A stretch of 64,000 bases of DNA from Bacteroidota bacterium. GTDB taxonomy: Bacteria > Bacteroidota > Bacteroidia > Flavobacteriales > Weeksellaceae. The stretch is from positions 1-64,000 of the forward strand of contig JAEWOS010000003.1 in NCBI GenBank assembly GCA_023460855.1, read 5' to 3'. Shown here one piece after another: positions 55,946-64,000 of the stretch. The notes beneath the pieces are model-generated. The model was not told the origin of the DNA. It searched no databases and worked only from the letters and a program-made list of their open reading frames with translations. Within the stretch, counting starts at the first letter, position 1. Each line of letters begins with the position of its first letter. The translations under genes and the position numbers were made by a program.

Positions 55946-58069
55946 CTATTTCACAATTTTCATTTCATCAATCAGCCATTTTGCATTGGCAAATTTGTCA
56001 ACGATGAACAGAATATATTTCGTGTCTACCATGATGTTTCTGGAGAACCTCGGATCAAAATTGATGTCGCTCATCGTTCCTTCCCACTGTCTGTCGAAGT
56101 TCAGCCCGATAAGATTTCCGTGCGCATCAAGCGCCGGAGAACCTGAATTTCCACCCGTTGTATGATTCGTAGCTGTGAAGTTCACCGGAACATCTCCGTT
56201 AGAGTTTTTGTAGATTCCGTAATCTTTCTTGTTGTATAGATCAATCAGTTTTTTCGGAACGTCGAATTCATAATCACCCGGAACGTATTTTTCCATCACA
56301 CCGGAAAGGTGAGTCTGATAACCATAGTAAAGCGCATCTTTCGGGTTCGAACCCGCCACTTTTCCGTAAGTTACACGAAGCGTCGAATTGGCATCCGGAA
56401 AGAATTTACGGTCTTTGTCCGTTGCCATTTGCTGAGCCATATACGTTTTCTGATTCTCGTCAATCTGCGACTGCAGAGAAGTGAATTTACTTTCTGTAGT
56501 TTTCAGGTAATGCTCTCGGAACTGTCCGAAAAGTTTCAGCAAAGGATCGTTCTTCAGATTCTGAGCCAGTGCATTCTGATCAGCAAAAACTTTATCAATG
56601 TCCGAATAAACAGTCGCTCCGTTCAGACTTCCTCTTCCGGTCATCACTGAATTTTTCGACATATTCTCAATCGTCTGCAGTGCTAAAGCTTCATTTTTAT
56701 ACTGTGAAAAACCGGCCGGAATAAACTGATCCGGATTTTTGTTCACATAAAGCGAAAGCAGTTTTCCGGTAACAACCGCATCCAGCGTTCCATCGTAGTT
56801 TTTGTAGAATCCCGCAAGTCTGTCTTTAAAAGAATTCAGTGTTCTCGCATCCATTTTTCCGGCATCAATCGCCTGAACCAAATTGTAATACTGATTGGCA
56901 AGCATGAAAGTTTCCGCATTTCTCACCGTTTCGCCGTAGTACGAACGGTTCAACGCATAAGGCGCCTGTTCGTTGTACAGTCGGTTTAGGTTATCCAAAG
57001 TAGTTTTCACTGCCGGATTCTTGGAAACCAGCATTGCTTCATACTGTTTCTTTTTACCGACCGCATTGGATTTTTGTAAACCTTCCACTTCGCCTTTCCA
57101 TTTTTTCCAGTAATTGGCTACAGAAGCGTATTTCGAAGCGTATTTAATTCTTGTTGCGGCGTCTGCACGCATTTTTTCGTCAAGCGTTTTTAAAGCCACT
57201 TCACGGATTCCGATCATTGCGGGATCAGTTTCAGTCATGATTTTTTCAACCGCAATGGAAGGAAGATATTCCTGTGTTCTTCCCGGAAAACCAAATACGA
57301 AAGTAAAATCTCCTTCTTTTTTCTCTTTAATGGAAACCGGAAGCGAGTATTTTGGTTTGAATGGAATGTTGTCTTTCGAATATTCTGCCGGTTTATTGTT
57401 TTTATCCGCATAAATTCTGAACATCGCAAAATCTCCGGTATGACGCGGAAACACCCAGTTATCGGTATCTGAACCAAACTTTCCGATCGAACTTGGCGGC
57501 GCACCAACCAAACGGACGTCTTTGTAAGTTTCTATGATGTAAGCATAATACTTGTTTCCGTAATACATCGGTTTGATGGAAACTTTCTGATCGGGAGTTA
57601 TGGAAAATGTTTTTGTAACTGCATCGATATTGGTTTTGATCTGAGCATCAGTTAAATTCTGACCGTTCAGAACCTGAGAAGTCACGTCTTTAATATCTAC
57701 AATAAAATCAACGGTAACGCCGGGATTCGGAAGTTCTTCACCCATATTTTTCGCCCAGAAACCGTTTGTTAAAAGATCGTTTTCAACTGTTGAATGACTC
57801 TGAATATTGTCGTAACCGCAATGGTGATTCGTCAGTAAAAGTCCTTTCGGAGAAATAATTTCTGCAGTACATCCGCCGTCAAACTGCACAACGGCATCTT
57901 TAATACTTGGTTTTGAAGGATCGAAAATTTGTTTGGCCGAAATCTTCATGCCCATTTCCTTCATTTCTTTTTCATTCACCTCTGTTGGAATCCACATTCC
58001 TCCGTATTGCTGGGCAAAAGCCAATGCCGAACTCAAAAAGAATCCTGCGATCAGTATTTGTTTCTTCAT
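55946..58069 (-). CDS. dpp11: S46 dipeptidyl-peptidase, DPP11 type (Asp/Glu-specific)
   Basis: 707 residues with signal peptide (MKKQILIAGFFLSSALAFAQ). The trypsin-like catalytic parts are His82/83 (TNHHCGYD), an Asp in the HTGDF region (~213-222), and Ser642 (GGNSGSP). Eighteen residues after the Ser lies Arg660 in FDRQWEG. In Porphyromonas enzymes this position is Arg673 in DPP11 and Gly in DPP7, with the same 18-residue spacing from the catalytic Ser, so Asp/Glu at P1 is predicted. The enzyme releases dipeptides from the N-terminus of peptides in the periplasm and supports growth on peptides. It is a single gene. The S46 family is firm; the DPP11 call is inference from that residue. Confidence 0.88.
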   Translation of the reverse strand: MKKQILIAGFFLSSALAFAQQYGGMWIPTEVNEKEMKEMGMKISAKQIFDPSKPSIKDAVVQFDGGCTAEIISPKGLLLTNHHCGYDNIQSHSTVENDLLTNGFWAKNMGEELPNPGVTVDFIVDIKDVTSQVLNGQNLTDAQIKTNIDAVTKTFSITPDQKVSIKPMYYGNKYYAYIIETYKDVRLVGAPPSSIGKFGSDTDNWVFPRHTGDFAMFRIYADKNNKPAEYSKDNIPFKPKYSLPVSIKEKKEGDFTFVFGFPGRTQEYLPSIAVEKIMTETDPAMIGIREVALKTLDEKMRADAATRIKYASKYASVANYWKKWKGEVEGLQKSNAVGKKKQYEAMLVSKNPAVKTTLDNLNRLYNEQAPYALNRSYYGETVRNAETFMLANQYYNLVQAIDAGKMDARTLNSFKDRLAGFYKNYDGTLDAVVTGKLLSLYVNKNPDQFIPAGFSQYKNEALALQTIENMSKNSVMTGRGSLNGATVYSDIDKVFADQNALAQNLKNDPLLKLFGQFREHYLKTTESKFTSLQSQIDENQKTYMAQQMATDKDRKFFPDANSTLRVTYGKVAGSNPKDALYYGYQTHLSGVMEKYVPGDYEFDVPKKLIDLYNKKDYGIYKNSNGDVPVNFTATNHTTGGNSGSPALDAHGNLIGLNFDRQWEGTMSDINFDPRFSRNIMVDTKYILFIVDKFANAKWLIDEMKIVK

Positions 58070-58183
58070 TTTTAAAATTTGCCTAAAAATACGGAATTTG
58101 AAGTAAACAGGGAAGCTGAAAAATCCAGCTTGTTCAAAGGCAAATTGTACGTAATTTTATTGAATAGCTAGATTATTGCTGAT

Positions 58184-58465
58184 CTAAATTATTGTTGCCG
58201 CTGTTTTGATGAGGTTTCTTGCTGCCATGTCACAGTCAGCCAAAGCATTCCACAACGAATCCTGATTCAGAATCTCCAGGTTTTCCTCTGAAAATTCTTC
58301 AGAACTTTCGTAATAATCCATCCACTTTTCTTCGTAGAACTGCTCCAGTTTTTCTTTCTTTTCGCTGATTTCTTCTAGCTTTTGGTTGAACGATTCCATC
58401 TCTGCAATATCATTTTCGAGAGATTTCATCAGGTCGTTTATTTCAAGAATTTCGTTTTTATTCAT
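58184..58465 (-). CDS. small coiled-coil protein, DUF4298-like
   Basis: 93 residues, cytosolic, mostly helical and acidic. The N-terminal half (LENDIAEMESFNQKLEEISE) is a heptad-rich coiled coil; the C-terminal part (YESSEEFSEENLEILNQDSL then WNALADCD) resembles DUF4298 proteins. It begins inside the stop codon of the TfoX-like gene (4-nt ATGA overlap), so the two are coupled. Function unknown; partnership with the TfoX-like protein is inferred from coupling only. Confidence 0.68.
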   Translation of the reverse strand: MNKNEILEINDLMKSLENDIAEMESFNQKLEEISEKKEKLEQFYEEKWMDYYESSEEFSEENLEILNQDSLWNALADCDMAARNLIKTAATII

Positions 58466-58779
58466 TGCTTTTTCTTTTTGTTCGGCTCCAGTTCCGCCAC
58501 TTCAGAACAGGAAAGTTCTGCAAATTTTTTCCAGTCGTCTTTCTGTGAGAAAGCGATTTCATACCAACCTTTCATCGGACGGTTTTCCATCGGTGTAAAA
58601 ACCGGAAAACCTTCTTTTTTAGCCATTTCTTCAGGGATTTTCACGAGCAAAGTTTCGTCCTTCAGCATCATTCCGGCTTTTCCGTTAGGCATTTTAGCGC
58701 AGAGTGCACCGAACATTTTTCCGGGAACTGCGCCGGGAATTTCAGAAAGAAGTTGGTCGAAATATTCTGTAGCGTTCAT
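58462..58779 (-). CDS. TfoX N-terminal-domain protein
   Basis: 105 residues. The pattern of the TfoX N-terminal domain is clear: a phi-G-x-x-x-x-KMFGALCAK-type motif near residue 20 (GKMFGALCAKMPNG), MMLKDETLLVKIPE and PMKGWYEIAF near the end. The C-terminal TfoX domain is absent and the protein ends in a Lys-rich tail. TfoX in gammaproteobacteria regulates competence; stand-alone N-domains in Bacteroidetes have no known job. It overlaps the next gene by 4 nt. Confidence 0.82.
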   Translation of the reverse strand: MNATEYFDQLLSEIPGAVPGKMFGALCAKMPNGKAGMMLKDETLLVKIPEEMAKKEGFPVFTPMENRPMKGWYEIAFSQKDDWKKFAELSCSEVAELEPNKKKKQ

Positions 58780-58815
58780 AATTTTTCTTTTTTCAAATTT
58801 AGAAAAACTAAAGCT

Positions 58816-60789
58816 TCACGGGAATTTCATATTCTGTATCCGAACTGCATTTAAAACCGCAAGCAGTGCAACACCAACATCGGCAAAAACGGCTTCCCAC
58901 ATTGTTGCCAAACCGCCTGCACCCAGAATCAGAACTATCGCTTTTACGCCAAATGCCAGGATAATATTCTGCCATACAATTTTCTTCGTCTCTTTGCCGA
59001 TTTTAATGGCTACAGGAATTTTCGAAGGCCTGTCATCCTGAATCACCACATCTGCCGTTTCAATCGTGGCATCGCTTCCCAAACCGCCCATTGCAATTCC
59101 GACATCGCTTAAAGCCACGACAGGAGCGTCATTTACGCCGTCGCCCACAAACGCAACGGATTCATTCCTGTTTTTGATTTCCTTTACTTTGTTTACCTTG
59201 TCTTCGGGCAGCAAATCTCCAAAGTAATTCTGAATTCCAATTGCCCGTGCAACTTCCTGCACCACCGAATGCTTGTCTCCGCTAAGCATCGTGGTTTTAA
59301 CGCCAAGATTTTTGAGTTTTTTGACTGTTTCGGCTGCATCCGATTTAATTTTATCTGAAATGGTGAGATAACCTGCAAATTTTCTGTCAATGACAATTGC
59401 GATCAGCGTATCGGATACATTTTCGTGAATGATGTGATGCTGAATTCCGAATTTTTCCAGGAGTTTAAAATTTCCCGCAAGAATCTCTTTTCCCGCAATC
59501 GTTCCCTTCAAACCATGACCGGCTATTTCTTCTACATTTTCCAGATGAATGGTGTGATCAACATCACCCACAAATTCATGAACTGCAGTTGCGATTGGAT
59601 GTGTGGATTTGCTTTCGAGCAGATTTAAATATTTCAGGATTTCATCCCCGTTGAAACCTTCTTCAATAAAGACTTTCTGAACTTCGAAAACGCCTTCCGT
59701 CATCGTTCCGGTCTTGTCCATCACGACATTTTTGATATTCGCTAAAACATCCAGAAAATTACTTCCTTTAAACAGAATTCCGTTACGACTTCCCGCTCCG
59801 ATTCCTCCAAAATAACCAAGCGGAATTGATATCACCAAAGCACACGGACAGGAAATCACCAGAAAAATCAGCGCGCGGTAAAGCCAGTCGCGGAAAATGT
59901 AATTTTCTACAAAAAAGTAAGGCAGCAACATAATTGCTATGGCAAGGAAAACGACAATCGGTGTGTAAATTTTTGCAAATTTCCGGATGAACAGTTCCGT
60001 CGGCGCTTTTTGCGAAGTTGCATTCTGAACCAGCTCCAGGATTTTCGAAAGCTTGGAATCTTTGTATTCCGTATTGATTTTCACTTCTGAAACCGTATTC
60101 AGGTTAATCATTCCTGCGAGAACCAGATCACCTTTTTTCTTTGTGTCGGGTTTACTTTCGCCGGTTAAAGCTGCAGTGTTAAACGAAGAATTTTCAGACA
60201 ACAGTTCACCGTCCAAAGCGAGTTTCTCTCCGGGCTTCAGTTGAACAATTTGTCCAATCTGCGCATTTTCTGCTTTAATGGTTTTCGGCTGATTGTTTTC
60301 AAGAATGGTCACTTCATCCGGACGCTGATCGAGCAGTGACTTGATGTTTTTCTGCGCCTTATTCACCGCCAAAGTCTGAAAAACTTCTCCCACAGAATAA
60401 AACAGCATCACCGCAACACCTTCCGGATATTCGCCGATGGCAAAAGCTCCGACTGTCGCAATGGTCATGAGCAGAAATTCCGAAAAAAAATCGCTGTAAC
60501 GGATGCTGTGATAAGCTTCTCTGATCACCGGAAACCCAACCGGAATATATGCCGCAATATACCAGACCAAACGAATCCAGCCTGAAAACCAGTCCGGTTT
60601 CAGCCAGAAATCAAGCGCAAGTCCAGAAATCAGCAGAACAAATGAAATAACGGACGGAAAAAACAGCTGAAACGTGGTTTTTCCTTCAAGGTCATGTGTA
60701 TGATCGTGACCGTGACTGTGATCATGACCGTGGTGAATTTCCGGTTTTTTATCGTGATTTTGCTCTGTTGAACAGCATTCTTCAGACAT
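58816..60789 (-). CDS. zntA: P1B-type ATPase, zinc/cadmium/cobalt exporter
   Basis: 657 residues from the ATG at 60789. The N-terminus (MSEECCSTEQ, then a His-rich HHGHDHSHGHDHTHD) has no HMA ferredoxin-like domain; metal may be taken up by the His and CC residues. Then come membrane spans, the actuator TGES loop (AALTGESKP), the CPC motif (SCPCALVIS) in TM6, the phosphorylation site DKTGTMTEG, and the hinge GDGVNDAPVVALSDVGIAMG. CPC with His-rich N-terminus fits Zn/Cd/Pb/Co export (ZntA/CadA). No regulator is adjacent. Confidence 0.93.
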   Translation of the reverse strand: MSEECCSTEQNHDKKPEIHHGHDHSHGHDHTHDLEGKTTFQLFFPSVISFVLLISGLALDFWLKPDWFSGWIRLVWYIAAYIPVGFPVIREAYHSIRYSDFFSEFLLMTIATVGAFAIGEYPEGVAVMLFYSVGEVFQTLAVNKAQKNIKSLLDQRPDEVTILENNQPKTIKAENAQIGQIVQLKPGEKLALDGELLSENSSFNTAALTGESKPDTKKKGDLVLAGMINLNTVSEVKINTEYKDSKLSKILELVQNATSQKAPTELFIRKFAKIYTPIVVFLAIAIMLLPYFFVENYIFRDWLYRALIFLVISCPCALVISIPLGYFGGIGAGSRNGILFKGSNFLDVLANIKNVVMDKTGTMTEGVFEVQKVFIEEGFNGDEILKYLNLLESKSTHPIATAVHEFVGDVDHTIHLENVEEIAGHGLKGTIAGKEILAGNFKLLEKFGIQHHIIHENVSDTLIAIVIDRKFAGYLTISDKIKSDAAETVKKLKNLGVKTTMLSGDKHSVVQEVARAIGIQNYFGDLLPEDKVNKVKEIKNRNESVAFVGDGVNDAPVVALSDVGIAMGGLGSDATIETADVVIQDDRPSKIPVAIKIGKETKKIVWQNIILAFGVKAIVLILGAGGLATMWEAVFADVGVALLAVLNAVRIQNMKFP

Positions 60790-60929
60790 ATTACATTTTT
60801 CTCTATCCGTTCTTTTCCATGACAAGAATCCAGTGACAATTTAAAGAAATTAATGTTTTAATCACCGGCTTAAAAAAATTGTATACGAAACCCAAATAAT
60901 TTTGTAAAACGAAAAATTGAGCCACACTT

Positions 60930-60937
60930 TAAATTTG
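60930..60937 (+). promoter_or_regulatory. predicted promoter box, 7 nt from a start codon
   Basis: TAAATTTG, 7 nt before the ATG at 60945, similar in position to the holB and polA boxes. Confidence 0.45.
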
Positions 60938-60944
60938 CTAAGTA

Positions 60945-61355
60945 ATGGAACTCACACATCAGGTCGTAAATTTATTGCTTCTCGCACTTCCTGTTGCGTG
61001 TATTGCGTGGACCGTTACCCATGAGGAAATATTCCGGGAACCGCGTGAATACTGTGTGAAGAAATCGAAAGAATGCCGCACGATCTATGAGCGGAAATTT
61101 TTCTATCTCTTTACCTGTGAGTACTGCTTCAGCCACTATGTAACGCTTTTCATCATTTTACTCACCGGTTTTAAGCTGGGATACGATGACTGGAGAGGTT
61201 ATATAATCGCGTTTTTTGCACTGGTATGGATTGCGAATCTTTACATGACCGGATTCGGAATATTGCGCCAGATGCTGAAAGTTGAAAAGCTCGAAGGAAA
61301 CCTGAAAGACAACGAGTGGCACGAAGTGAAAGAAGAAATTAACGATAAAAAATAA
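60945..61355 (+). CDS. small membrane protein
   Basis: 136 residues. Three hydrophobic spans are visible (about 6-25, 50-72 with TCEYCFSHYVTL, 79-98). Four cysteines cluster around the first loop and second span (EYCVKK, KECRTI, TCEYCF), which recalls small DUF1360-type membrane proteins, but I cannot confirm it. The C-terminus is charged and cytoplasmic. It is followed after 6 nt by the next gene, so the two form an operon. Function unknown. Confidence 0.75.
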   Translation: MELTHQVVNLLLLALPVACIAWTVTHEEIFREPREYCVKKSKECRTIYERKFFYLFTCEYCFSHYVTLFIILLTGFKLGYDDWRGYIIAFFALVWIANLYMTGFGILRQMLKVEKLEGNLKDNEWHEVKEEINDKK

Positions 61356-61361
61356 ACTGTA

Positions 61362-61829
61362 ATGGAAAACAAGGAAAGACTGCAGGAGTATGTTTTTGAT
61401 GAATATACGGTAGTAACCAATTTTGAGAAATTCGAGGATGTGGAACAGTATGCGGCCGAAAAAGGCGGAGAAATACTCGAAGTGGGTTTTACCGACGGCT
61501 CCGACAATCCTACACCAAATACCGACGCAAATCTTATTGCCGACCGCAGAACTTTTCGCGTGGGACTGGATCGGGAATATGAAGTATTGTATTCCGATGA
61601 CGAGCGTTTTCAGGATATGGCGCAGGAAATTCTTGAAACCCAAAAAGAACTCGAAAATGACGTTGCTCCTGAAGACTGGCTTGCAGACCAGAACATTGCA
61701 ACCGGCGACCGGATTATTATTCTGAAAAATGGCGAAGTGAATACCGTTACCACCCGCGAAAGAATAAAATTTCTGATGGCAGGAAACCTGTATGAAGTTG
61801 CCGTAAAAGTGCCGAACACTGCGGAATAA
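61362..61829 (+). CDS. hypothetical cytosolic protein
   Basis: 155 residues, acidic, no signal or membrane span. It begins MENKERLQEYVFDEYTVVTN and contains VEQYAAEKGGEILEVGFTDG and VGLDREYEVLYSDDERFQDM. I do not recognise the family. It follows the membrane protein by 6 nt and ends just before a strong hairpin terminator and nested inverted repeats (61839-61935). Confidence 0.72.
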   Translation: MENKERLQEYVFDEYTVVTNFEKFEDVEQYAAEKGGEILEVGFTDGSDNPTPNTDANLIADRRTFRVGLDREYEVLYSDDERFQDMAQEILETQKELENDVAPEDWLADQNIATGDRIIILKNGEVNTVTTRERIKFLMAGNLYEVAVKVPNTAE

Positions 61830-61838
61830 TAACGAATA

Positions 61839-61918
61839 CAAAGGAGCGGCTACTTCCGGAAATTCCTGATTTCTGTAAATAATTGACTGCCGCTCTTATT
61901 GCAAAGCGTACTCCTTTG
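61839..61918 (+). repeat. nested inverted repeats after the 61362-61829 gene
   Basis: CAAAGGAG (61839-61846) is repeated inverted as CTCCTTTG (61911-61918), and the overlapping GAGCGGC (61844-61850) as GCCGCTC (61889-61895). A self-palindromic TTCCGGAA sits between. The outer right arm also lies in the terminator stem, so the pairings compete. Confidence 0.6.
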
Positions 61919-61935
61919 AGTGCGTTTTGTTTTTT
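61902..61935 (+). terminator. Rho-independent terminator, 12-bp stem
   Basis: The stem 61902-61913 pairs with 61918-61929 (12 bp, two G-T wobbles) over CTTT, followed by six T (61930-61935). It ends the operon of 60945-61829. Confidence 0.8.
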
Positions 61936-61941
61936 CCTACA

Positions 61942-62838
61942 TCATTTCTTACCGGAAACCTTCCTGAACATTTCTGCCCAGCGCAGTTTACGGATATGTG
62001 ATATTTCTTCCGGGGAAAGCTGTAAAGGCTCTTTTTGACTCAGGTACGAATTCATCGAAACAAAAAATTCAGTAAGGGAGCCGTTTTTCGCCGCCGACTT
62101 AGCGGAAGAGACTGCCGCAAGCGGAAAACTCAGACCTATGTTATAAAAATAAACGCCAAGTTTTCTTGCCTTTTCATTTTTATATTTGAATGCTGTTGGA
62201 CGAAGGTGTTTTACCCAGACATTCTTGATTGTGATCACCTCCCACCCTTTCATTTTTGCAAGCATCACATCAATATTATCCCAGCCAAGAACAGGTCTTA
62301 AGCCGTTCATTTCTTCGAAACATTTCGTTCTGTACGATTTTACAGGACCCCGAACATGATTCCGTGAAGATATATTTTCGAAAACCCAGTTCTGTTCGTC
62401 AGAGAAACTGAGGAGCGAATCATCAAATTTGACCGTGTAGTCTTTATGCGCGATTCTTACGAGTCCGGAAACCATTCCCGCCTTCGGATTTTGCTCAAAA
62501 ATCCTGTTGATTTCCGCGAGATAATTTTCCGGAAAAATAATGTCGGCATCGAACTTACAAATGATATCAAACGCAGAAACATCTGTCTGTTCAAGGCCTT
62601 TATTAAAAGTCCGCACCACTTTCGCACCCGGTTCATGTACAGACTTTGGCAGATCAATCAGCTTAAACTTCTCTTTATCTGCAATAAAATTTTCAACTAA
62701 CTCTTTAGTTTTATCAGAGGAACCATCATTCACTATTATTACCTCAAAATTCCGGAAAGTCTGCCGGAAAAGTGATTGCAGGCACCACTTGATGCTCAGT
62801 TCTTCGTTGTGCGCCGGAATGATGATGAGAAATTTCAC
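61942..62838 (-). CDS. glycosyltransferase family 2
   Basis: 298 residues. The GT-A signature appears at the N-terminus (IIIPAHNEELSIKWCLQSLF, VIIVNDGSSDKTKEL) and the metal motif as DIICKFDADIIFPENYL. A membrane span near the end is not clear, so the protein may be peripheral. The start codon lies in a 4-nt overlap (ATGA) with the stop of the methyltransferase upstream. Its acceptor and donor are unknown. The aspA-methyltransferase-glycosyltransferase grouping is unusual. Confidence 0.88.
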   Translation of the reverse strand: MKFLIIIPAHNEELSIKWCLQSLFRQTFRNFEVIIVNDGSSDKTKELVENFIADKEKFKLIDLPKSVHEPGAKVVRTFNKGLEQTDVSAFDIICKFDADIIFPENYLAEINRIFEQNPKAGMVSGLVRIAHKDYTVKFDDSLLSFSDEQNWVFENISSRNHVRGPVKSYRTKCFEEMNGLRPVLGWDNIDVMLAKMKGWEVITIKNVWVKHLRPTAFKYKNEKARKLGVYFYNIGLSFPLAAVSSAKSAAKNGSLTEFFVSMNSYLSQKEPLQLSPEEISHIRKLRWAEMFRKVSGKK

Positions 62839-63635
62839 CAGTTTTCTTTTATGCCGATTGTGACTTCAAACAAATGCTCCGGGGTTTTTGGACTTTCAAA
62901 TTTCTTGGTTTGAAAATTACCCGGCAGAAAAACTGCACATAATGTATTTGCTACATGATACAAATTCTGATGAAACATTGAAGGTGTTCCGTCCATAATT
63001 CCGCGCAGCACTTCGTAACGTATTTTCTCCGGATTGTGCGCGTAATCATGCCACACTACAACCGAATTTTCATGCACCAGCGAACCAAAAACTTTTTCCG
63101 TATCGTTTTTCACCATCTCATAACTGTGATCGCCGTCGATGAAAATGAAATCATATTTGCGGCCTAAACTTTCGAAATCAAAAACTGAGGAATTTCCCGT
63201 GAGATGTTTAATTGCGGGATTTCTCTTTGACAGAAAGCCGTGCAGTTCGGCATATTTTTTCGGCATTCCGAGTTGATCTATTTCTTCCTTCGGCAAATTA
63301 AACGTAGTACAGTCGGAAATATGTTTGGCGACATTCCAGACGCTTTCACCACGCCATGTTCCGATTTCGAAGTACGAATTTTTTCCCTGTGCCAGTGTTT
63401 TTAGCAAGGCCAGATCTGTCGGCAAAGAACTCCCGTCCAGCAGAAAAGTCTCCACCGTTCCGTCAAATTCTTCATCCAGATCTGCAAACTCTATCTGAGG
63501 CAGACTTTGTAAATTTTTGTACTTCTTATTGAGTTCTGCAAGATGATGCTCGTTTTCCTCGAGAACGAGATTGAGCAGCGCGGGTTTCGCAGCGATATTT
63601 TTAAGCGCAGTTGCAGCTTTTTTTATTTTCTTCAT
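62835..63635 (-). CDS. class I SAM-dependent methyltransferase (Methyltransf_24/CmcI-like)
   Basis: 266 residues. Motif I is YFEIGTWRGESVWNVAKHI (about 92-110), and the acidic motif YDFIFIDGDHSYEMVKND (about 163-180) with the later VVWHDYAH matches the CmcI/Methyltransf_24 group, which methylates sugars or small molecules. A long N-terminal helical extension (about 1-60) precedes it. The stop overlaps the glycosyltransferase start by 4 nt, so both may modify one glycan. 6 nt separate it from aspA. Confidence 0.85.
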   Translation of the reverse strand: MKKIKKAATALKNIAAKPALLNLVLEENEHHLAELNKKYKNLQSLPQIEFADLDEEFDGTVETFLLDGSSLPTDLALLKTLAQGKNSYFEIGTWRGESVWNVAKHISDCTTFNLPKEEIDQLGMPKKYAELHGFLSKRNPAIKHLTGNSSVFDFESLGRKYDFIFIDGDHSYEMVKNDTEKVFGSLVHENSVVVWHDYAHNPEKIRYEVLRGIMDGTPSMFHQNLYHVANTLCAVFLPGNFQTKKFESPKTPEHLFEVTIGIKENW

Positions 63636-63641
63636 GCAGGA

Positions 63642-64000
63642 TTAATGCGGTTTCAGCATATTTTTAGGATCGAGGATTTCATCCAGTTCCTTTTGGGTAA
63701 GCAGTTTTTGTTCGAGAACCAGATCATAAACACTTTTACCTGTTGCAAGCGCTTCCTTCGCTATTTTGCTGGAATTTTTATACCCAATGAACGGATTCAG
63801 CGCGGTAACAATTCCGATGCTGTTTTTCACCATGTTCAGGCAGACTTCCTTGTTCGCTGTGATTCCTACGACGCATTTTTCCCTCAACGTATCGAGCGCA
63901 TTACACAGAAATACAATGTTTTCCATTATCGCATGAGACAAAACCGGTTCCATTACATTGAGCTGCAACTGTCCGGCTTCGGCGGCAAAAGTAACAGTAA
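63642..64000 (-). CDS. aspA: aspartate ammonia-lyase, C-terminal part (cut by window edge)
   Basis: The minus-strand frame at the right edge reads TVTFAAEAGQ then LQLNVMEPVLSHAIMEN, GITANKEVCLNMVKNSIGIV and ALNPFIGYKNSSKIAKEALA, ending NMLKPH. QLNVMEPV and GITANKE-C distinguish AspA from FumC, which has QLNVFKPV-type and GIEPN sequences. The enzyme converts aspartate to fumarate and ammonia. About 119 residues of ~465 are visible. The methyltransferase gene follows 6 nt after its stop. Confidence 0.9.
   Translation of the reverse strand, partial: TVTFAAEAGQLQLNVMEPVLSHAIMENIVFLCNALDTLREKCVVGITANKEVCLNMVKNSIGIVTALNPFIGYKNSSKIAKEALATGKSVYDLVLEQKLLTQKELDEILDPKNMLKPH

Noticed and set aside
1..64000. 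tRNA, rRNA, CRISPR array, prophage or attachment site
   Set aside because: I saw no cloverleaf with a CCA-type end, no repeated spacer array and no integrase gene. Small RNAs cannot be excluded by eye.

Overview
The window looks like a chromosomal segment from a member of the Bacteroidetes, class Flavobacteriia, most likely the Chryseobacterium/Kaistella (Weeksellaceae) group. The grounds are the gliding and type IX secretion genes (gldJ, porU, porV), promoter boxes of the Bacteroidetes form TAnnTTTG, the rarity of Shine-Dalgarno sites, signal peptides ending in AQ, a lipoprotein-type LptC, and an S46 dipeptidyl-peptidase. The genus is an inference from overall resemblance. I saw no rRNA, tRNA or CRISPR array.

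1-17.8 kb: a truncated family 4 glycosyltransferase, a small TonB-plug-like protein downstream of recQ, then kdsD, tatC, tyrS, a soluble multi-PAS histidine kinase and the cbpA-cbpM co-chaperone pair on the plus strand. On the minus strand follow a TonB-dependent receptor with a lipoprotein, glnS, and an envelope operon (outer-membrane protein, lptC, anmK).

17.9-34.7 kb: holB, a tiny Cys-rich secreted protein, murF and gldJ, with porU and porV diverging from gldJ. This is a T9SS/gliding node whose two PorU catalytic residues are visible. Then come an unrecognised small protein, a small membrane protein with a family 2 glycosyltransferase, a THUMP-type RNA methyltransferase, a SAM methyltransferase with a ZIP metal transporter, and an outer-membrane-protein/Gly-Trp-Tyr-rich lipoprotein pair.

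34.8-46.4 kb: proS, a DUF937-OmpA fusion, an AAA+ protein with altered Walker motifs, polA, a zinc-ribbon/transglutaminase membrane protein and a 953-residue M16 peptidase.

46.4-55.9 kb is the accessory part. A REP-like palindrome and a second palindrome sit beside a REP-associated tyrosine transposase, then a small secreted protein. Next come three consecutive secreted-peptidase genes that each carry one disabling lesion: two tandem S9 prolyl oligopeptidases (one frameshift, one nonsense) and an M16 peptidase with a stop codon directly after its signal peptide. An apparently intact but catalytically dead M16 partner and a secreted protein of unknown function complete the block.

55.9-64 kb: an S46 peptidase with the DPP11-type specificity residue, a TfoX-N-like protein overlapping a small coiled-coil protein, a zinc/cadmium P-type ATPase, a two-gene membrane/cytosolic operon with a strongly structured 3' end, and a minus-strand unit of aspA (truncated by the window end), a methyltransferase and a family 2 glycosyltransferase.

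Most of the window is ordinary housekeeping sequence. The best leads are the decaying peptidase block next to the RAYT/REP element, the AAA+ protein with swapped Walker B acidic residues and an IF2-N-like head, several genes whose promoter box lies only 3-4 nt from the start codon (predicted leaderless mRNAs), and the nested inverted repeats at 61.84-61.94 kb. I do not see a clear undescribed multi-gene system.
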